The notes beneath the pieces were generated by a model. It saw only the letters and a program-made list of their open reading frames with translations, had not been told where the DNA came from and did not search any database. The position numbers and the translations under genes are program-made. Source: JBFMFE01 sp040752295 (GTDB taxonomy: Bacteria; UBP15; UBA6099; JBFMBQ01). From it: a stretch of 24,763 nt of DNA. The stretch spans positions 1 to 24,763 of the forward strand of contig JBFMFE010000034.1 in the NCBI GenBank assembly GCA_040752295.1, in the 5' to 3' direction. This document shows positions 1-7,379 of this stretch, piece after piece (the first letter of the stretch is position 1; every line of letters begins with the position of its first letter).

Positions 1-1715
1 GTCAAAAAACCTACGCACGCAAACTCCTCCCCGGCGAAAACAAGCGACTCGACGCCTCCATCTCCACCCAACCTCACATTTATCTCCCCGCCGGCAAGCC
101 CGTTTTCGGAAACAACCACACCGCCGCTGTCCGCTCCACCTGCGCCGTCTCTCTCCATCAACGAAAAATCAATCCATCCCGCGCCGCTGGTGGAGACCCT
201 GATGTAAAGCCTGTCTCGCGTCCCCCCCCACCCATCGGGTTCAGACTTGATCACGTCGAAGTCCACAACCCCCCGTCCCCCGCCTTCAAGCCCCGCGCGC
301 CCCGGAGAAACGCCGTCAAACCTCCGAGGCAGCGACGCCTCAACCACCGCGTCGCCTGTCACTCCCTTCTTATGGAGTTTCTCGCTGTCGTACTTTCGGG
401 GCGCCAGAATCCTGAAGCGGGCAAGCGCGCTTCCCGAACCGCCTACCCGCACGCCAACCCCCTCCGACAGAGCGTCCAGCGCCTCCCTCGACCGGTCATA
501 AGCTGTGCGCGCAAAGTGAAACGCGACGCGAAGCCTTTCGGGGTGAATCACGGGCGACGCCAGCCCGAAATGAGTCGTTGACAACACCCGGAGGCGGCTC
601 TCGAAATACGAATCCTTCCTGCCATAAAGCAGTTCTTCTATCTTCCGCCTCTTTTCCGCCGCCGTCCCCCCTGCCGCCATGCCCGCCGCCGACAATCGCT
701 CAAACCACCTCGCCCTCTCCGCTATCCGCCACAAGCGGTAGTTCACCGCCTTCTCGCTCCAACTGCCGTACCCGGAAAAGGAACCGTCCGCCGTGTCCTG
801 CGTCAGACGCAGTTCCCCCGCCGGCGCGTTCTCCTCGATGTAATCGCCGAGACGTCCGAACTGCGCGTACTCGTGTCTGTTGACCGCTTCTATGAACTCC
901 CACATGCCCCTCACGTTCGGAAGCCAGCGCAGAAACGACGGCGCCGCCCCGCCCGTCCATATCTCCGCGTCCGCGTCCATGTTCAAATATACGAGCGCGT
1001 TGCCGGGGATTTTTCCCGTCTCCTGCCACCGGCGAATCTTCAACAGCCATCTCTCGAACGAAAGATTGTCCAGCACGTCCCCCTGGTTGTATGTCGGGAT
1101 GACCAGTATGCTCTCATCCGATTCGGTGGACCTCAGAATGAGCGGGTTGTGCCTTTGCGCCGGGGTGAGGACGGGAACAAAATTCCGGAACGCATCGAAC
1201 GGCACGGCGCTGTAATAAAGACATACCGCGCGCACGTCGAGCCGCCTGTACAGCTCTATACTGCCCTGTGTGAACATCGCTTCCTGAGGTCTCACAATCG
1301 GTGAATAACACCCGAAGACGTCCCTTATTCCCGATCCGGCGTCATTCGTGATGGTGCGTTTCATGCTTTCGTCGAACTCCTCGTCGGTCATGCATCCGGT
1401 GAGACCGTTGCACCACGAGCCGAGTATCACCTCGTCCCTGCCGTCTGCGACCCTGCCCTTTATCCTCTCGAGCACGTCCGGGGCGTACCTTGTCACGCAG
1501 TTTTCGAGCGACCAGAAGTTGTCGAAGTCCCACACGCCCCGGGCGTCCAGCCCCCGCTCGTTCGCCTCGTCGAGCGTTTTCAGTATCTGCCGTATGACCG
1601 CCGTATCATGCCCGAAGCCGCTCCAGTCGTTCCGGTCTCCGCGATAGGAGTGGTTGCAGTTCACGTGAAAACCGAATGCGATGATTATTTTGTTTTCGTT
1701 TTTCAGTAAAATCAC
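1..1715 (-). CDS. GH57/GH38-like glycoside hydrolase, C-terminus beyond the window
   Basis: The frame is open for 571 codons and runs off the left edge, so the C-terminus is missing. The N-terminal part resembles the (beta/alpha)7-barrel hydrolases grouped with GH57/GH38: a first-strand motif IIIAFGFHVNCNHSYRGD (His17, His22), then WDFDNFWSLE, a VRPQEAMFT segment and a YLNMDADAE segment. A Gly/Val-rich, probably beta-sandwich, region follows from about residue 380. No signal peptide is seen, so a cytoplasmic glycan enzyme is likely. An in-frame TAA lies five codons upstream of the chosen GTG, so the gene cannot start much earlier. The AAGGTGA containing that GTG could instead be the ribosome site for a CTG seven bases further on. 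It is the last gene of the minus-strand unit that begins at 4809. The family is recognised by motif memory only, and the substrate is unknown. Confidence 0.6.
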   Translation of the reverse strand, partial: MILLKNENKIIIAFGFHVNCNHSYRGDRNDWSGFGHDTAVIRQILKTLDEANERGLDARGVWDFDNFWSLENCVTRYAPDVLERIKGRVADGRDEVILGSWCNGLTGCMTDEEFDESMKRTITNDAGSGIRDVFGCYSPIVRPQEAMFTQGSIELYRRLDVRAVCLYYSAVPFDAFRNFVPVLTPAQRHNPLILRSTESDESILVIPTYNQGDVLDNLSFERWLLKIRRWQETGKIPGNALVYLNMDADAEIWTGGAAPSFLRWLPNVRGMWEFIEAVNRHEYAQFGRLGDYIEENAPAGELRLTQDTADGSFSGYGSWSEKAVNYRLWRIAERARWFERLSAAGMAAGGTAAEKRRKIEELLYGRKDSYFESRLRVLSTTHFGLASPVIHPERLRVAFHFARTAYDRSREALDALSEGVGVRVGGSGSALARFRILAPRKYDSEKLHKKGVTGDAVVEASLPRRFDGVSPGRAGLEGGGRGVVDFDVIKSEPDGWGGTRDRLYIRVSTSGAGWIDFSLMERDGAGGADSGGVVVSENGLAGGEINVRLGGDGGVESLVFAGEEFACVGFL

Positions 1716-1777
1716 CTTGATTCTGTTTTACAAAACAAAGTCGGTTGTCAGCGGCTTTTTCTTTCTTAAAACCGAAA

Positions 1778-2410
1778 TCAAAAGTCGCTGAGAAAAGAAT
1801 CTCTTATCCCTTTCAAATGACAAGCCTCGTTGTGGCGTACGAGTATGAATCTCGAATCCTCGTAGTCGAACACCGAGTACGCCGCCGTCTCCTGCCTGAC
1901 GTTCCAGAAACGGGAGTTGTCCAGCCCGAGGCAGTGAAGAACCAGTACCTTGCACACGACGCGATGAGTGGATAAAACCACCGTCTGCCCCCTATGGCGC
2001 TTCAATACGTCTTCAAGAAAACCCACAGCGCGGCGCCTGACTTCGTCGAGGCTTTCCCCGCCCGGGAATTTCACCTCGCCCGGCGCCTGCTTCCACCTCC
2101 GCATGACATCGGGATGCCTCTCCTCAACCTCCTTGTTCGACATGCCTTCCCATTCGCCGTAGCTTATGTCCACGAGTTCCGGCGACTGAACGATCTCCAC
2201 CCCCCGGGCATGAGCCACGGCGCGCGAGGTCGCCATGGAGCGGGAAAGAGGACTCGAATACACAACCGATATTTCCTCCCCTTTCAGCGCTGCGCCGAGT
2301 TTCTCAACCTGACGCTCCCCGGTCTCGTTCAACGGCACATCCTTCCTACCGCGAAAAACCTCCTCGAGGTTCCACGCCGTCTCTCCGTGCCGAACTATTA
2401 TGATCCTCAT
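1778..2410 (-). CDS. Histidine phosphatase family protein (phosphoglycerate mutase-like/CobC-like)
   Basis: This 210-residue protein has the full histidine phosphatase signature: VRHGET with the phospho-accepting His8, GRKDVPLNETG, SSPLSRSM (Arg57), YGEWEG (Glu86) and STHR (His149). Length and motifs match small two-histidine phosphatases that act on phosphosugars, alpha-ribazole phosphate or similar small molecules; the substrate cannot be read from sequence. The start chosen is the ATG seven bases after AAGGG. A second ATG six codons upstream (2428) also has a GAGGG site, so the N-terminus could be MEKGSV-. It lies 83 bases after the Gfo/Idh gene and 62 bases before the GH57/38-like gene, all on one strand, which suggests co-transcription and a role in sugar-phosphate or glycan metabolism. 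Confidence 0.85.
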   Translation of the reverse strand: MRIIIVRHGETAWNLEEVFRGRKDVPLNETGERQVEKLGAALKGEEISVVYSSPLSRSMATSRAVAHARGVEIVQSPELVDISYGEWEGMSNKEVEERHPDVMRRWKQAPGEVKFPGGESLDEVRRRAVGFLEDVLKRHRGQTVVLSTHRVVCKVLVLHCLGLDNSRFWNVRQETAAYSVFDYEDSRFILVRHNEACHLKGIRDSFLSDF

Positions 2411-2493
2411 GACCGAACCCTTTTCCATAAAAGAAACCCTCATCCGTCCCGGGCGCCGTTCCCGCACGGAAAATCCCGCACACAAAGCGCCGA

Positions 2494-3657
2494 TCACCCG
2501 CCGCCCGCGCCGGACCCCGGTTTCCTGCCCGAATCCCGGTATATCCTTTCCACGATCCTGACGGCTTCCAGCCCGTCCTCGCCCGTCGCCGCCCACCACT
2601 CGCCGACGCCCGGATGTCCCCCGCCCTTCCCGGTGACGGTCTTTATGAAATTATCGGTCTGCTGCTTGCACATGAAATAGTTTCTGCCGTGAAGAACGGC
2701 AACGGGATACCACCGCCTTGTCGCGATGGAAAGACGGGTGTACTTCTTCACGTGGGCGTAAACGTTGTAGTAAAGGGGTGGTCCCTTCATGAACCACGAG
2801 GCGTCCTGGGTGAAACCGAGCGACATTCTCGAACCGTGCACCTCGCCGTGTATCTTAAACTCTATTCCCGTCAGTCGGCACAATCCCGCCTGGATATCCG
2901 CGGCGGCGCCGGACTCGAACGTCAGGAAACAGGCGGCGTGATCCTCGTTGACCCTCCCCCCGGCGACCTTCTGGACCGACCCGCTCACATTAGTTACATT
3001 TTCGCCCGCGAACCACCTCATCAGATCGATCATGTGAACCCCGAGGTCGGCGAGCACGCCTCCCGCGCGCGGGTCCCGTGTGCGCCAGATGCCGATGTCT
3101 TCATCCTTCAGCCCCAAAGCCCGCGCGGCATCGAACACCTGCTTCAGCGGCGGCGTGTCGGGGTCGGGCAGGTACATGTGAAACGCCGCCGTCATGTGAA
3201 ATATCCGCCCGGCGTCGCCGCGCCGTATCAGCTCCTTCACCTTCATGAACCCCGGGTCGAAGCGGTTCACGAAACCGACCCTCAGAAAAACCTCGTTTTC
3301 ACTGCACTCTTTTATCATCTTCCCGCAGTCCCGCGCCGTCAGCGCCATCGGTTTCTCGCACAGGACGTGGACCTTGTTACGCGCCGCTGAAACGACCGCT
3401 TCTTTATGGTGCCACGGCGGCGTGCAGACTACCACCGCATGGGGCTTCGCTTTCTCTAACAATTCCTCTCCGGAGGAAAAAGCCCCTTCAGCGTGGTATC
3501 GCCTCGCCGCGTCCCGCGCGGCGGCGAGCCGGGTATCGGCGATGCCGACTATCCTGACCGAGGGGTGTCTCGCAAGCCAGTGAAGATGCCCTATCCGAGC
3601 CATTCTTCCGGCGCCAATGACCCCCATCCTGACAACGTCGGCTCGCACTGTACGCAT
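2494..3657 (-). CDS. Gfo/Idh/MocA family NAD(P)-dependent oxidoreductase
   Basis: This 387-residue protein has an N-terminal Rossmann fold with GVIGAGRMAR (Gly12/15/17), the family's CEKPMALT motif with Lys102 (the conserved lysine of EKP), and the C-terminal half's GGVLADLGVHMIDL with Asp204 and His208. The family oxidises or reduces hydroxyls on sugars, inositols and related compounds, or opens rings by redox chemistry, using NAD(P). The C-terminus ends in a Gly-rich tail. The start ATG at 3657 has AAGAG five bases upstream; a second ATG at residue 11 would start directly at the Rossmann strand. It is the second gene of a four-gene minus-strand unit (SDR, this gene, phosphatase, GH57/38-like), which suggests modification or breakdown of a sugar or glycoconjugate. 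Confidence 0.9.
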   Translation of the reverse strand: MRTVRADVVRMGVIGAGRMARIGHLHWLARHPSVRIVGIADTRLAAARDAARRYHAEGAFSSGEELLEKAKPHAVVVCTPPWHHKEAVVSAARNKVHVLCEKPMALTARDCGKMIKECSENEVFLRVGFVNRFDPGFMKVKELIRRGDAGRIFHMTAAFHMYLPDPDTPPLKQVFDAARALGLKDEDIGIWRTRDPRAGGVLADLGVHMIDLMRWFAGENVTNVSGSVQKVAGGRVNEDHAACFLTFESGAAADIQAGLCRLTGIEFKIHGEVHGSRMSLGFTQDASWFMKGPPLYYNVYAHVKKYTRLSIATRRWYPVAVLHGRNYFMCKQQTDNFIKTVTGKGGGHPGVGEWWAATGEDGLEAVRIVERIYRDSGRKPGSGAGGG

Positions 3658-3723
3658 ATCAACTCTTTTTTGTTTCGTTATTCCAAAACAAGTTATCGTT
3701 TTTTTCTGTTTTCAAAAATCACA

Positions 3724-4809
3724 CTACCACCGTGCCCTCTTAACTGCGTGCCTGTCGAGTTTCTCACGGAAGTATTTTATCATCACGTCAATATAATCAC
3801 TCACCGGCGGGCACGAAATCCCCGTCCCTTCGAGCATCTTCAGCATCACTTCGCACCCGAACTCAATCGGGGTCACGGTGTACACGAACGATTCACGCGG
3901 CACACCCGTCACCCATGAAAGGAAGGGAAGATAAAAGGCATATCTCATCACGCTGCCGGGAACGCGCAGGATCGGGCGGAAAGTACCCCACTTCTCTATC
4001 ACGAGGTCGAAAAATTCGTCGTACGTGATGGGGCTGGGGTCGGCAATATGAACCGTTTTTCCGATGGAATCCTCGCGGGCGACGATGGCGTGGAAGGCAC
4101 TCGTGAGAAAGTCAACGGGTTCGATGTTGCATTTCACGCCGCCCGAGCGCGGAAGCATCAGGTGCATCCTGCGTGACACCATCACGAAACCGTAGTAAGG
4201 TCCGTCTATTTTTTCGATCTCTCCCGTCCTGCTGTCTCCGACCACGATGGTCGGGCGCAGGATGGTCGCGGGGATCGAGTCCATCCGCTCCCGTACGAGC
4301 TTTTCCGCCTCGAACTTCGTCTTCGTGTAGTGATTCGTGAAATTCTGTCCCACGTCGAAATCCGTTTCGCCGAAAAACCCTCTGTGGTCGCCGAAAATGG
4401 ACGTGGTGCTCATATAAACGAGGCGCCTGAGACCGGGCATTTTCCCGATGAAATCGAGAACGTTGCGCGTGCCGTCAACGTTCACGGCGAAGCCGATGTC
4501 TTTCGGAAGATTGATCCTGTAAGCGGCGGCGAGGTGGAATGCTTCCGTGACGCGCTCGCGCAGTTCGCCGCCGTCGCGTTCCGAAAGCCCAAGCCCGGGC
4601 TTCGTTATGTCCCCGGGAACCATCCTCACCTGCGCGCGGAGTCCGCCCGAAGCTTCCTGCTCATCGAGAAATCCTCTCATGGCGGGAGCGAATTTTTCCT
4701 GCATCAGCAGGAAAATATCCATGTCCTCCGGAAGATAGTATTTGAGAATGCGTTTACCTAAAAACCCGTTCGCGCCCGTGAAGAAAATCGTCTTCCTCAA
4801 CGCGCTCAC
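3724..4809 (-). CDS. Extended SDR family NAD(P)-dependent reductase/epimerase (acyl reductase-like)
   Basis: About 361 residues with an extended short-chain dehydrogenase fold: TGANGFLG nucleotide motif (residues 11-18), HLAAAY, the serine motif YMSTTSIFG, and the catalytic pair in NHYTKTK (Tyr161, Lys165). The order and the long C-terminal half resemble the NAD-binding-4/fatty-acyl-CoA-reductase-like branch and related 3-beta-HSD-like proteins; the substrate could be a nucleotide sugar, a steroid-like lipid or an acyl thioester. An ATG at 4896 extends the frame but lies upstream of the TATAAT at 4856-4861, so a later start is favoured. GTG 4809 is given; TTG 4800 has the better-spaced GAGGGTGA site and cannot be excluded. 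This is the first gene of the minus-strand unit. Confidence 0.85.
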   Translation of the reverse strand: MSALRKTIFFTGANGFLGKRILKYYLPEDMDIFLLMQEKFAPAMRGFLDEQEASGGLRAQVRMVPGDITKPGLGLSERDGGELRERVTEAFHLAAAYRINLPKDIGFAVNVDGTRNVLDFIGKMPGLRRLVYMSTTSIFGDHRGFFGETDFDVGQNFTNHYTKTKFEAEKLVRERMDSIPATILRPTIVVGDSRTGEIEKIDGPYYGFVMVSRRMHLMLPRSGGVKCNIEPVDFLTSAFHAIVAREDSIGKTVHIADPSPITYDEFFDLVIEKWGTFRPILRVPGSVMRYAFYLPFLSWVTGVPRESFVYTVTPIEFGCEVMLKMLEGTGISCPPVSDYIDVMIKYFREKLDRHAVKRARW

Positions 4810-4855
4810 CCTCGTTCCGTCTTTTTTCCGCCGGAGAGCGCCTCCGAACGGGTGA

Positions 4856-4861
4856 ATTATA
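4856..4861 (-). promoter_or_regulatory. -10 box for the SDR unit
   Basis: The minus strand reads TATAAT here in an otherwise GC-rich stretch, which would start RNA near 4849, about 40 bases before the GTG at 4809. The -35 region is poor (TTTCGC at 17-base spacing). It helps to decide the SDR start, because the upstream ATG at 4896 would not be on this transcript. Confidence 0.5.
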
Positions 4862-4980
4862 CACCGCCGCCGTATTCCGCGAAACGGAAAACCCACGAAA
4901 CCATTCCGCAGGGCTGCGCGAAACCGGTCCGGCGCGGCGGCACGAGCGAAGACGCCCCGCCCGAAAATTTACGCAGGGAC

Positions 4981-5008
4981 TTGAAAAATCGGGAATTGTT
5001 CCTATATT
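4981..5008 (+). promoter_or_regulatory. Sigma-70-type promoter of the sulfur-assimilation operon
   Basis: TTGAAA (4981-4986) and TATATT (5003-5008) are separated by 16 bases, close to the sigma-70 consensus and AT-rich against a GC-rich background. Transcription would begin near 5015, giving a leader of about 225 nt before the sulfite reductase start at 5241. The stretch 4862-4980 upstream of it shows no gene and no clear motif. Confidence 0.7.
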
Positions 5009-5035
5009 AAAATCAAGGTCGTCGAAAGAAGGGTC

Positions 5036-5098
5036 ATGGGAAATTCGATGCCGACAGGAAACGCAGTGGTTATGACCGTTTGTTGTTGTACGGCATAA
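5036..5098 (+). CDS. Cysteine leader peptide (attenuator uORF), 20 codons
   Basis: A short frame starts at ATG 5036 and ends at TAA 5096-5098, encoding MGNSMPTGNAVVMTVCCCTA. Codons 16-18 (5081-5089) are TGT TGT TGT, three consecutive cysteines written with UGU although the genome strongly prefers G/C at third positions. In-frame starts at ATG 5048 (GGGAA five bases upstream), GTG 5066 (AGGAA five bases upstream) and ATG 5072 would all keep the Cys run. The frame sits between a clear promoter and an intrinsic terminator, ahead of genes that reduce sulfate/sulfite to sulfide for cysteine synthesis. By analogy with trp/his leader peptides, and with polycysteine short ORFs upstream of sulfur genes in mycobacteria, its translation is inferred to sense charged Cys-tRNA. 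No homologue is claimed. Confidence 0.72.
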   Translation: MGNSMPTGNAVVMTVCCCTA

Positions 5099-5101
5099 CA
5101 T

Positions 5102-5176
5102 GGAGACGGCGGCATTGAATTTCTTATGAACTCTCCTTAAGACAAGCGGAAAAGAAATCTCAATCCCGTCATCTCC
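5102..5176 (+). promoter_or_regulatory. Predicted antiterminator pairing in the cys leader
   Basis: GGAGACGG at 5102-5109 can pair with 5166-5176 (GACGG with CCGTC, and GGA with TCC across a three-base bulge). This would break the 5' arm of the terminator. GGAGA (5102-5106) can instead pair locally with TCTCC at 5132-5136. A ribosome terminating at 5096-5098 would cover 5102-5109, while one stalled at the Cys codons (5081-5089) would not, so the geometry fits classical attenuation. The pairings were found by eye and no folding energies were computed. Confidence 0.5.
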
Positions 5177-5204
5177 CGAAAGGAAGGGTGACGGGATTTT
5201 CTTT
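5162..5204 (+). terminator. Intrinsic terminator in the cys leader (attenuator)
   Basis: AATCCCGTCA (5162-5171) and TGACGGGATT (5189-5198) form a perfect 10-bp stem. CCC (5175-5177) and GGG (5186-5188) can extend it past a three-base bulge, and TTTTCTTT follows at 5197-5204. It stands upstream of the first structural gene on the same strand, not after a gene, so it must be read through for expression. The most natural role is regulated premature termination. Confidence 0.85.
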
Positions 5205-5240
5205 ATGCCTCGGGCAAATTCGAACGAAAGGGGAGAAACG

Positions 5241-6242
5241 ATGGGAGAGGATAGAGCCTCCGGGGAAAACGCCTCGAAGACCGTGCCGGCGGCGGATTCC
5301 GCGGGTGCGCCGCCGGTGCTGGATTTCGAACAGCTCAAGAGCGGCGGCATCATAAAACAGAGGCAGAGAGACATGTTCACGGTCCGCCTGCGCGTTCCCG
5401 GCGGAAGGCTGCCGATCAGCCGGCTGAAAAAGATAGTGGAGTCCGCCGAAAAACACGCGCACGCCGACTACGTGCACATAAGCTTCAGGCAGTCGGTGGA
5501 AATCCCGTACGTGGATTACCGCGCGATAAACGCCCTCAAGACCGAACTCGCCGAAACGGGACAGGAGATAGCCTCGTGCGGGGCGAGGGTGCGCGTTCCC
5601 ACGGCATGCAGCGGATGCGAGTACAACCCGAACGGGCTGGTGGACACACAGAAGATGGTGAAGCTCGTCCACGACAGGTTTTTCGGCGAAGACACACCGC
5701 ACAAGTTCAAAGTCAACTTCTCCGGCTGCCCGATAGACTGCGCGAGGACCTCCGAGGCGGACCTGGGCTTCCAGGGCGCCATTTTTCCGAGGTGGGAGGC
5801 GGCGCTCTGCATTGGCTGCACGATCTGCGAGAGGAGCTGCCGCGAGGGGGCGATCCGTTCCGACGACGAGGGGCGTCCCATATTCGACCCGAGCCGATGC
5901 CTCGCCTGCGCCGACTGCATACGCAACTGCCCGTCGGAGGCATGGCTCGCCGACAAGACCGGCTACATAGTGCGCGCCGGGGGCAGGCACGGGCGGCATC
6001 CGCACAACGCATCGATCGTCGCCAGGTTCGCGCCGGAAGAGAGCCTCCCCGGGATAATCGAAAAGACCCTCGAGTGGTACCGCGCCAACGCCTCCGAAAG
6101 AAAACGGTTCGGGGACGTTCTGCGCGAGAAAGGCATGAAGAGCTACATGACGCACATGAAGGACGCGTTCGGCGAATGCGCCGTCGAAAACCCTCCGCCG
6201 CCTGAACCGGTGGACATTCATTTTCAGACGAAAGGGAGATGA
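5241..6242 (+). CDS. Siroheme sulfite reductase with ferredoxin-type 2x[4Fe-4S] domain
   Basis: This 333-residue protein belongs to the nitrite/sulfite reductase hemoprotein superfamily. A ferredoxin-like half-domain (residues 44-115, FTVRLRVPGG...HISFRQSVEIPYV) precedes the siroheme-[4Fe-4S] Cys motifs: TACSGCEYNPNG (Cys123, Cys126) and SGCPIDCA (Cys163, Cys167). An inserted bacterial ferredoxin domain follows with two complete CxxCxxCxxxC sets (Cys190/193/196/200 and Cys220/223/226/230). Size and order resemble compact AsrC-/Dsr-like single-subunit enzymes that reduce sulfite to sulfide with ferredoxin-type electrons. The first motif is C-x2-C, not the usual C-x5-C. The ATG at 5241 has AAAGGGGAG six bases upstream; an ATG at 5205 sits in the terminator tail. 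With the APS reductase six bases downstream it forms an assimilatory-type pair. ATP sulfurylase is not in the window. Confidence 0.85.
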   Translation: MGEDRASGENASKTVPAADSAGAPPVLDFEQLKSGGIIKQRQRDMFTVRLRVPGGRLPISRLKKIVESAEKHAHADYVHISFRQSVEIPYVDYRAINALKTELAETGQEIASCGARVRVPTACSGCEYNPNGLVDTQKMVKLVHDRFFGEDTPHKFKVNFSGCPIDCARTSEADLGFQGAIFPRWEAALCIGCTICERSCREGAIRSDDEGRPIFDPSRCLACADCIRNCPSEAWLADKTGYIVRAGGRHGRHPHNASIVARFAPEESLPGIIEKTLEWYRANASERKRFGDVLREKGMKSYMTHMKDAFGECAVENPPPPEPVDIHFQTKGR

Positions 6243-6248
6243 AAAAAC

Positions 6249-7310
6249 ATGGAATCCAGCACCATCAGCAGCCACGTGCAGCTTGACCTCAGACACGAGG
6301 TGTGCCCGTTCTCGTTCGTGCGCACCAAGCTCAAGCTCGAGGAGATGGAGCCGGGGCAGGTTCTCGAAGTGACCCTGCGCGGCGCCGCCATCGAAAACGT
6401 GCCCAGAAGCGTCAAAGAGGAGGGACACTCCATAGTCCACGTCCGCAGGGACGGCGATAACTTCGTGTTCTACATCAGGAAAAACCCGTCGCCGGAACGC
6501 AGACACGCCTGCGCGCAGAAGGACTGCTTCCACTGCCGGGACATACTGAAGGAGAAAGCGCTCGACACGAAAAAAACCGGAGCGGGCGAACCCGACCCCC
6601 TTCTGCGCGAGCTTCAGGCGCAGGCGGAGAAGCTGGAATCCGCCTCCGCCGAGGAGACACTCCGGTGGGCGCTGAACTTCTTCGGCGACAGGGTCGCCCT
6701 CGCCACGAGCTTCAGCGCCGAGGACATGGTCATCACCGACATGCTGTCCGGGATGGACGGGAAGGCGCGCATATTCACGCTCGACACCGGGCGGCTCCAC
6801 CAGGAAACATACGACGTCATGGACAGGGCGGCGGAGAAATACGGGCTCAGGATCGAGGTATTCGCCCCCAACGCGCGGGAGGTCGAGGAACTGACGAAAC
6901 AGTACGGACCGAATCTCTTTTACAGGAGCATCGAGAACAGGATAAGCTGCTGCCAGGTCCGGAAGATAAACCCGCTGAAGCGCGCCCTCTCGACCCTCGA
7001 CGCGTGGATATGCGGTCTTCGCAGGGAACAATCGCCCACGCGGACCGACGTGCGCAAACTCGAGATCGGCGGGGACAACGGCATAAAGGCGAAAATATGC
7101 CCCCTCGCCGACTGGACGGAAAAGGACGTGTGGGACTACATAAGGAAAAACGACGTGCCCTACAACGAGCTGCACGAGCGGGGTTACCCGAGCATCGGCT
7201 GCGCCCCCTGCACGCGACCCGTGAATCCCGGAGAGGACGTCCGCGCCGGACGCTGGTGGTGGGAAGCGCCCGAGATGAAAGAATGCGGCCTCCACAAGAA
7301 AGGGAAATAA
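6249..7310 (+). CDS. TusA-like domain fused to APS reductase (CysH-type, [4Fe-4S])
   Basis: This 353-residue fusion has a TusA-like sulfur-carrier domain (residues 10-78) with LDLRHEVCPFSFVRTKLKLEEM and Cys19 in the position of the persulfide-carrying cysteine. A linker holds Cys88, Cys93 and Cys96. The rest is a PAPS/APS reductase domain (about 115-350) with SFSAEDMV, LDTGRLHQETY, CysCys 234-235, CAPC (Cys318/321) and the C-terminal ECGLH carrying catalytic Cys346. The CC...CxxC set is the iron-sulfur signature of assimilatory APS reductases, so the reaction is APS to sulfite and AMP with a thiol donor. It starts six bases after the sulfite reductase and presumably hands sulfite to it. Expression should follow the Cys attenuator upstream. 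TusA usually has CPxP; here the second Pro is Ser. Confidence 0.9.
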   Translation: MESSTISSHVQLDLRHEVCPFSFVRTKLKLEEMEPGQVLEVTLRGAAIENVPRSVKEEGHSIVHVRRDGDNFVFYIRKNPSPERRHACAQKDCFHCRDILKEKALDTKKTGAGEPDPLLRELQAQAEKLESASAEETLRWALNFFGDRVALATSFSAEDMVITDMLSGMDGKARIFTLDTGRLHQETYDVMDRAAEKYGLRIEVFAPNAREVEELTKQYGPNLFYRSIENRISCCQVRKINPLKRALSTLDAWICGLRREQSPTRTDVRKLEIGGDNGIKAKICPLADWTEKDVWDYIRKNDVPYNELHERGYPSIGCAPCTRPVNPGEDVRAGRWWWEAPEMKECGLHKKGK

Positions 7311-7379
7311 CGCCGTACGGGATAAAAAGACGGGGAAGGGCTGTGTGCCGTCAGGACACCGGACGGGCGTAATCCGGGA

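Noticed and set aside
4810..4896. N-terminal extension of the SDR protein to an ATG at 4896
   Set aside because: The added 29 residues are Arg-rich without a domain, and the TATAAT at 4856-4861 lies inside them.
5048..5096. ATGCCG (5048-5053) pairing with CGGCAT (5091-5096) as a pause hairpin
   Set aside because: It is only 6 bp with a long loop, and a second CGGCAT at 5110-5115 competes. It is possible but too weak to annotate as a feature.
5009..5160. A SAM, cobalamin, TPP or c-di-GMP riboswitch in the sulfur-operon leader
   Set aside because: None of the conserved core strings I know for these classes is present, and a Cys-rich reading frame explains the leader better.
5169..7295. A 708-codon open frame on the minus strand across the sulfite and APS reductase genes
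   Set aside because: It lies fully antisense to two genes with complete cofactor motifs; the high third-position GC of real genes keeps the opposite frame open. Its protein has no recognisable domain.
7348..7366. A hairpin (CCGTC/GACGG) between the convergent APS reductase and ATPase genes as a terminator
   Set aside because: Only 5 bp with a 9-base loop and no T-tract on either side.
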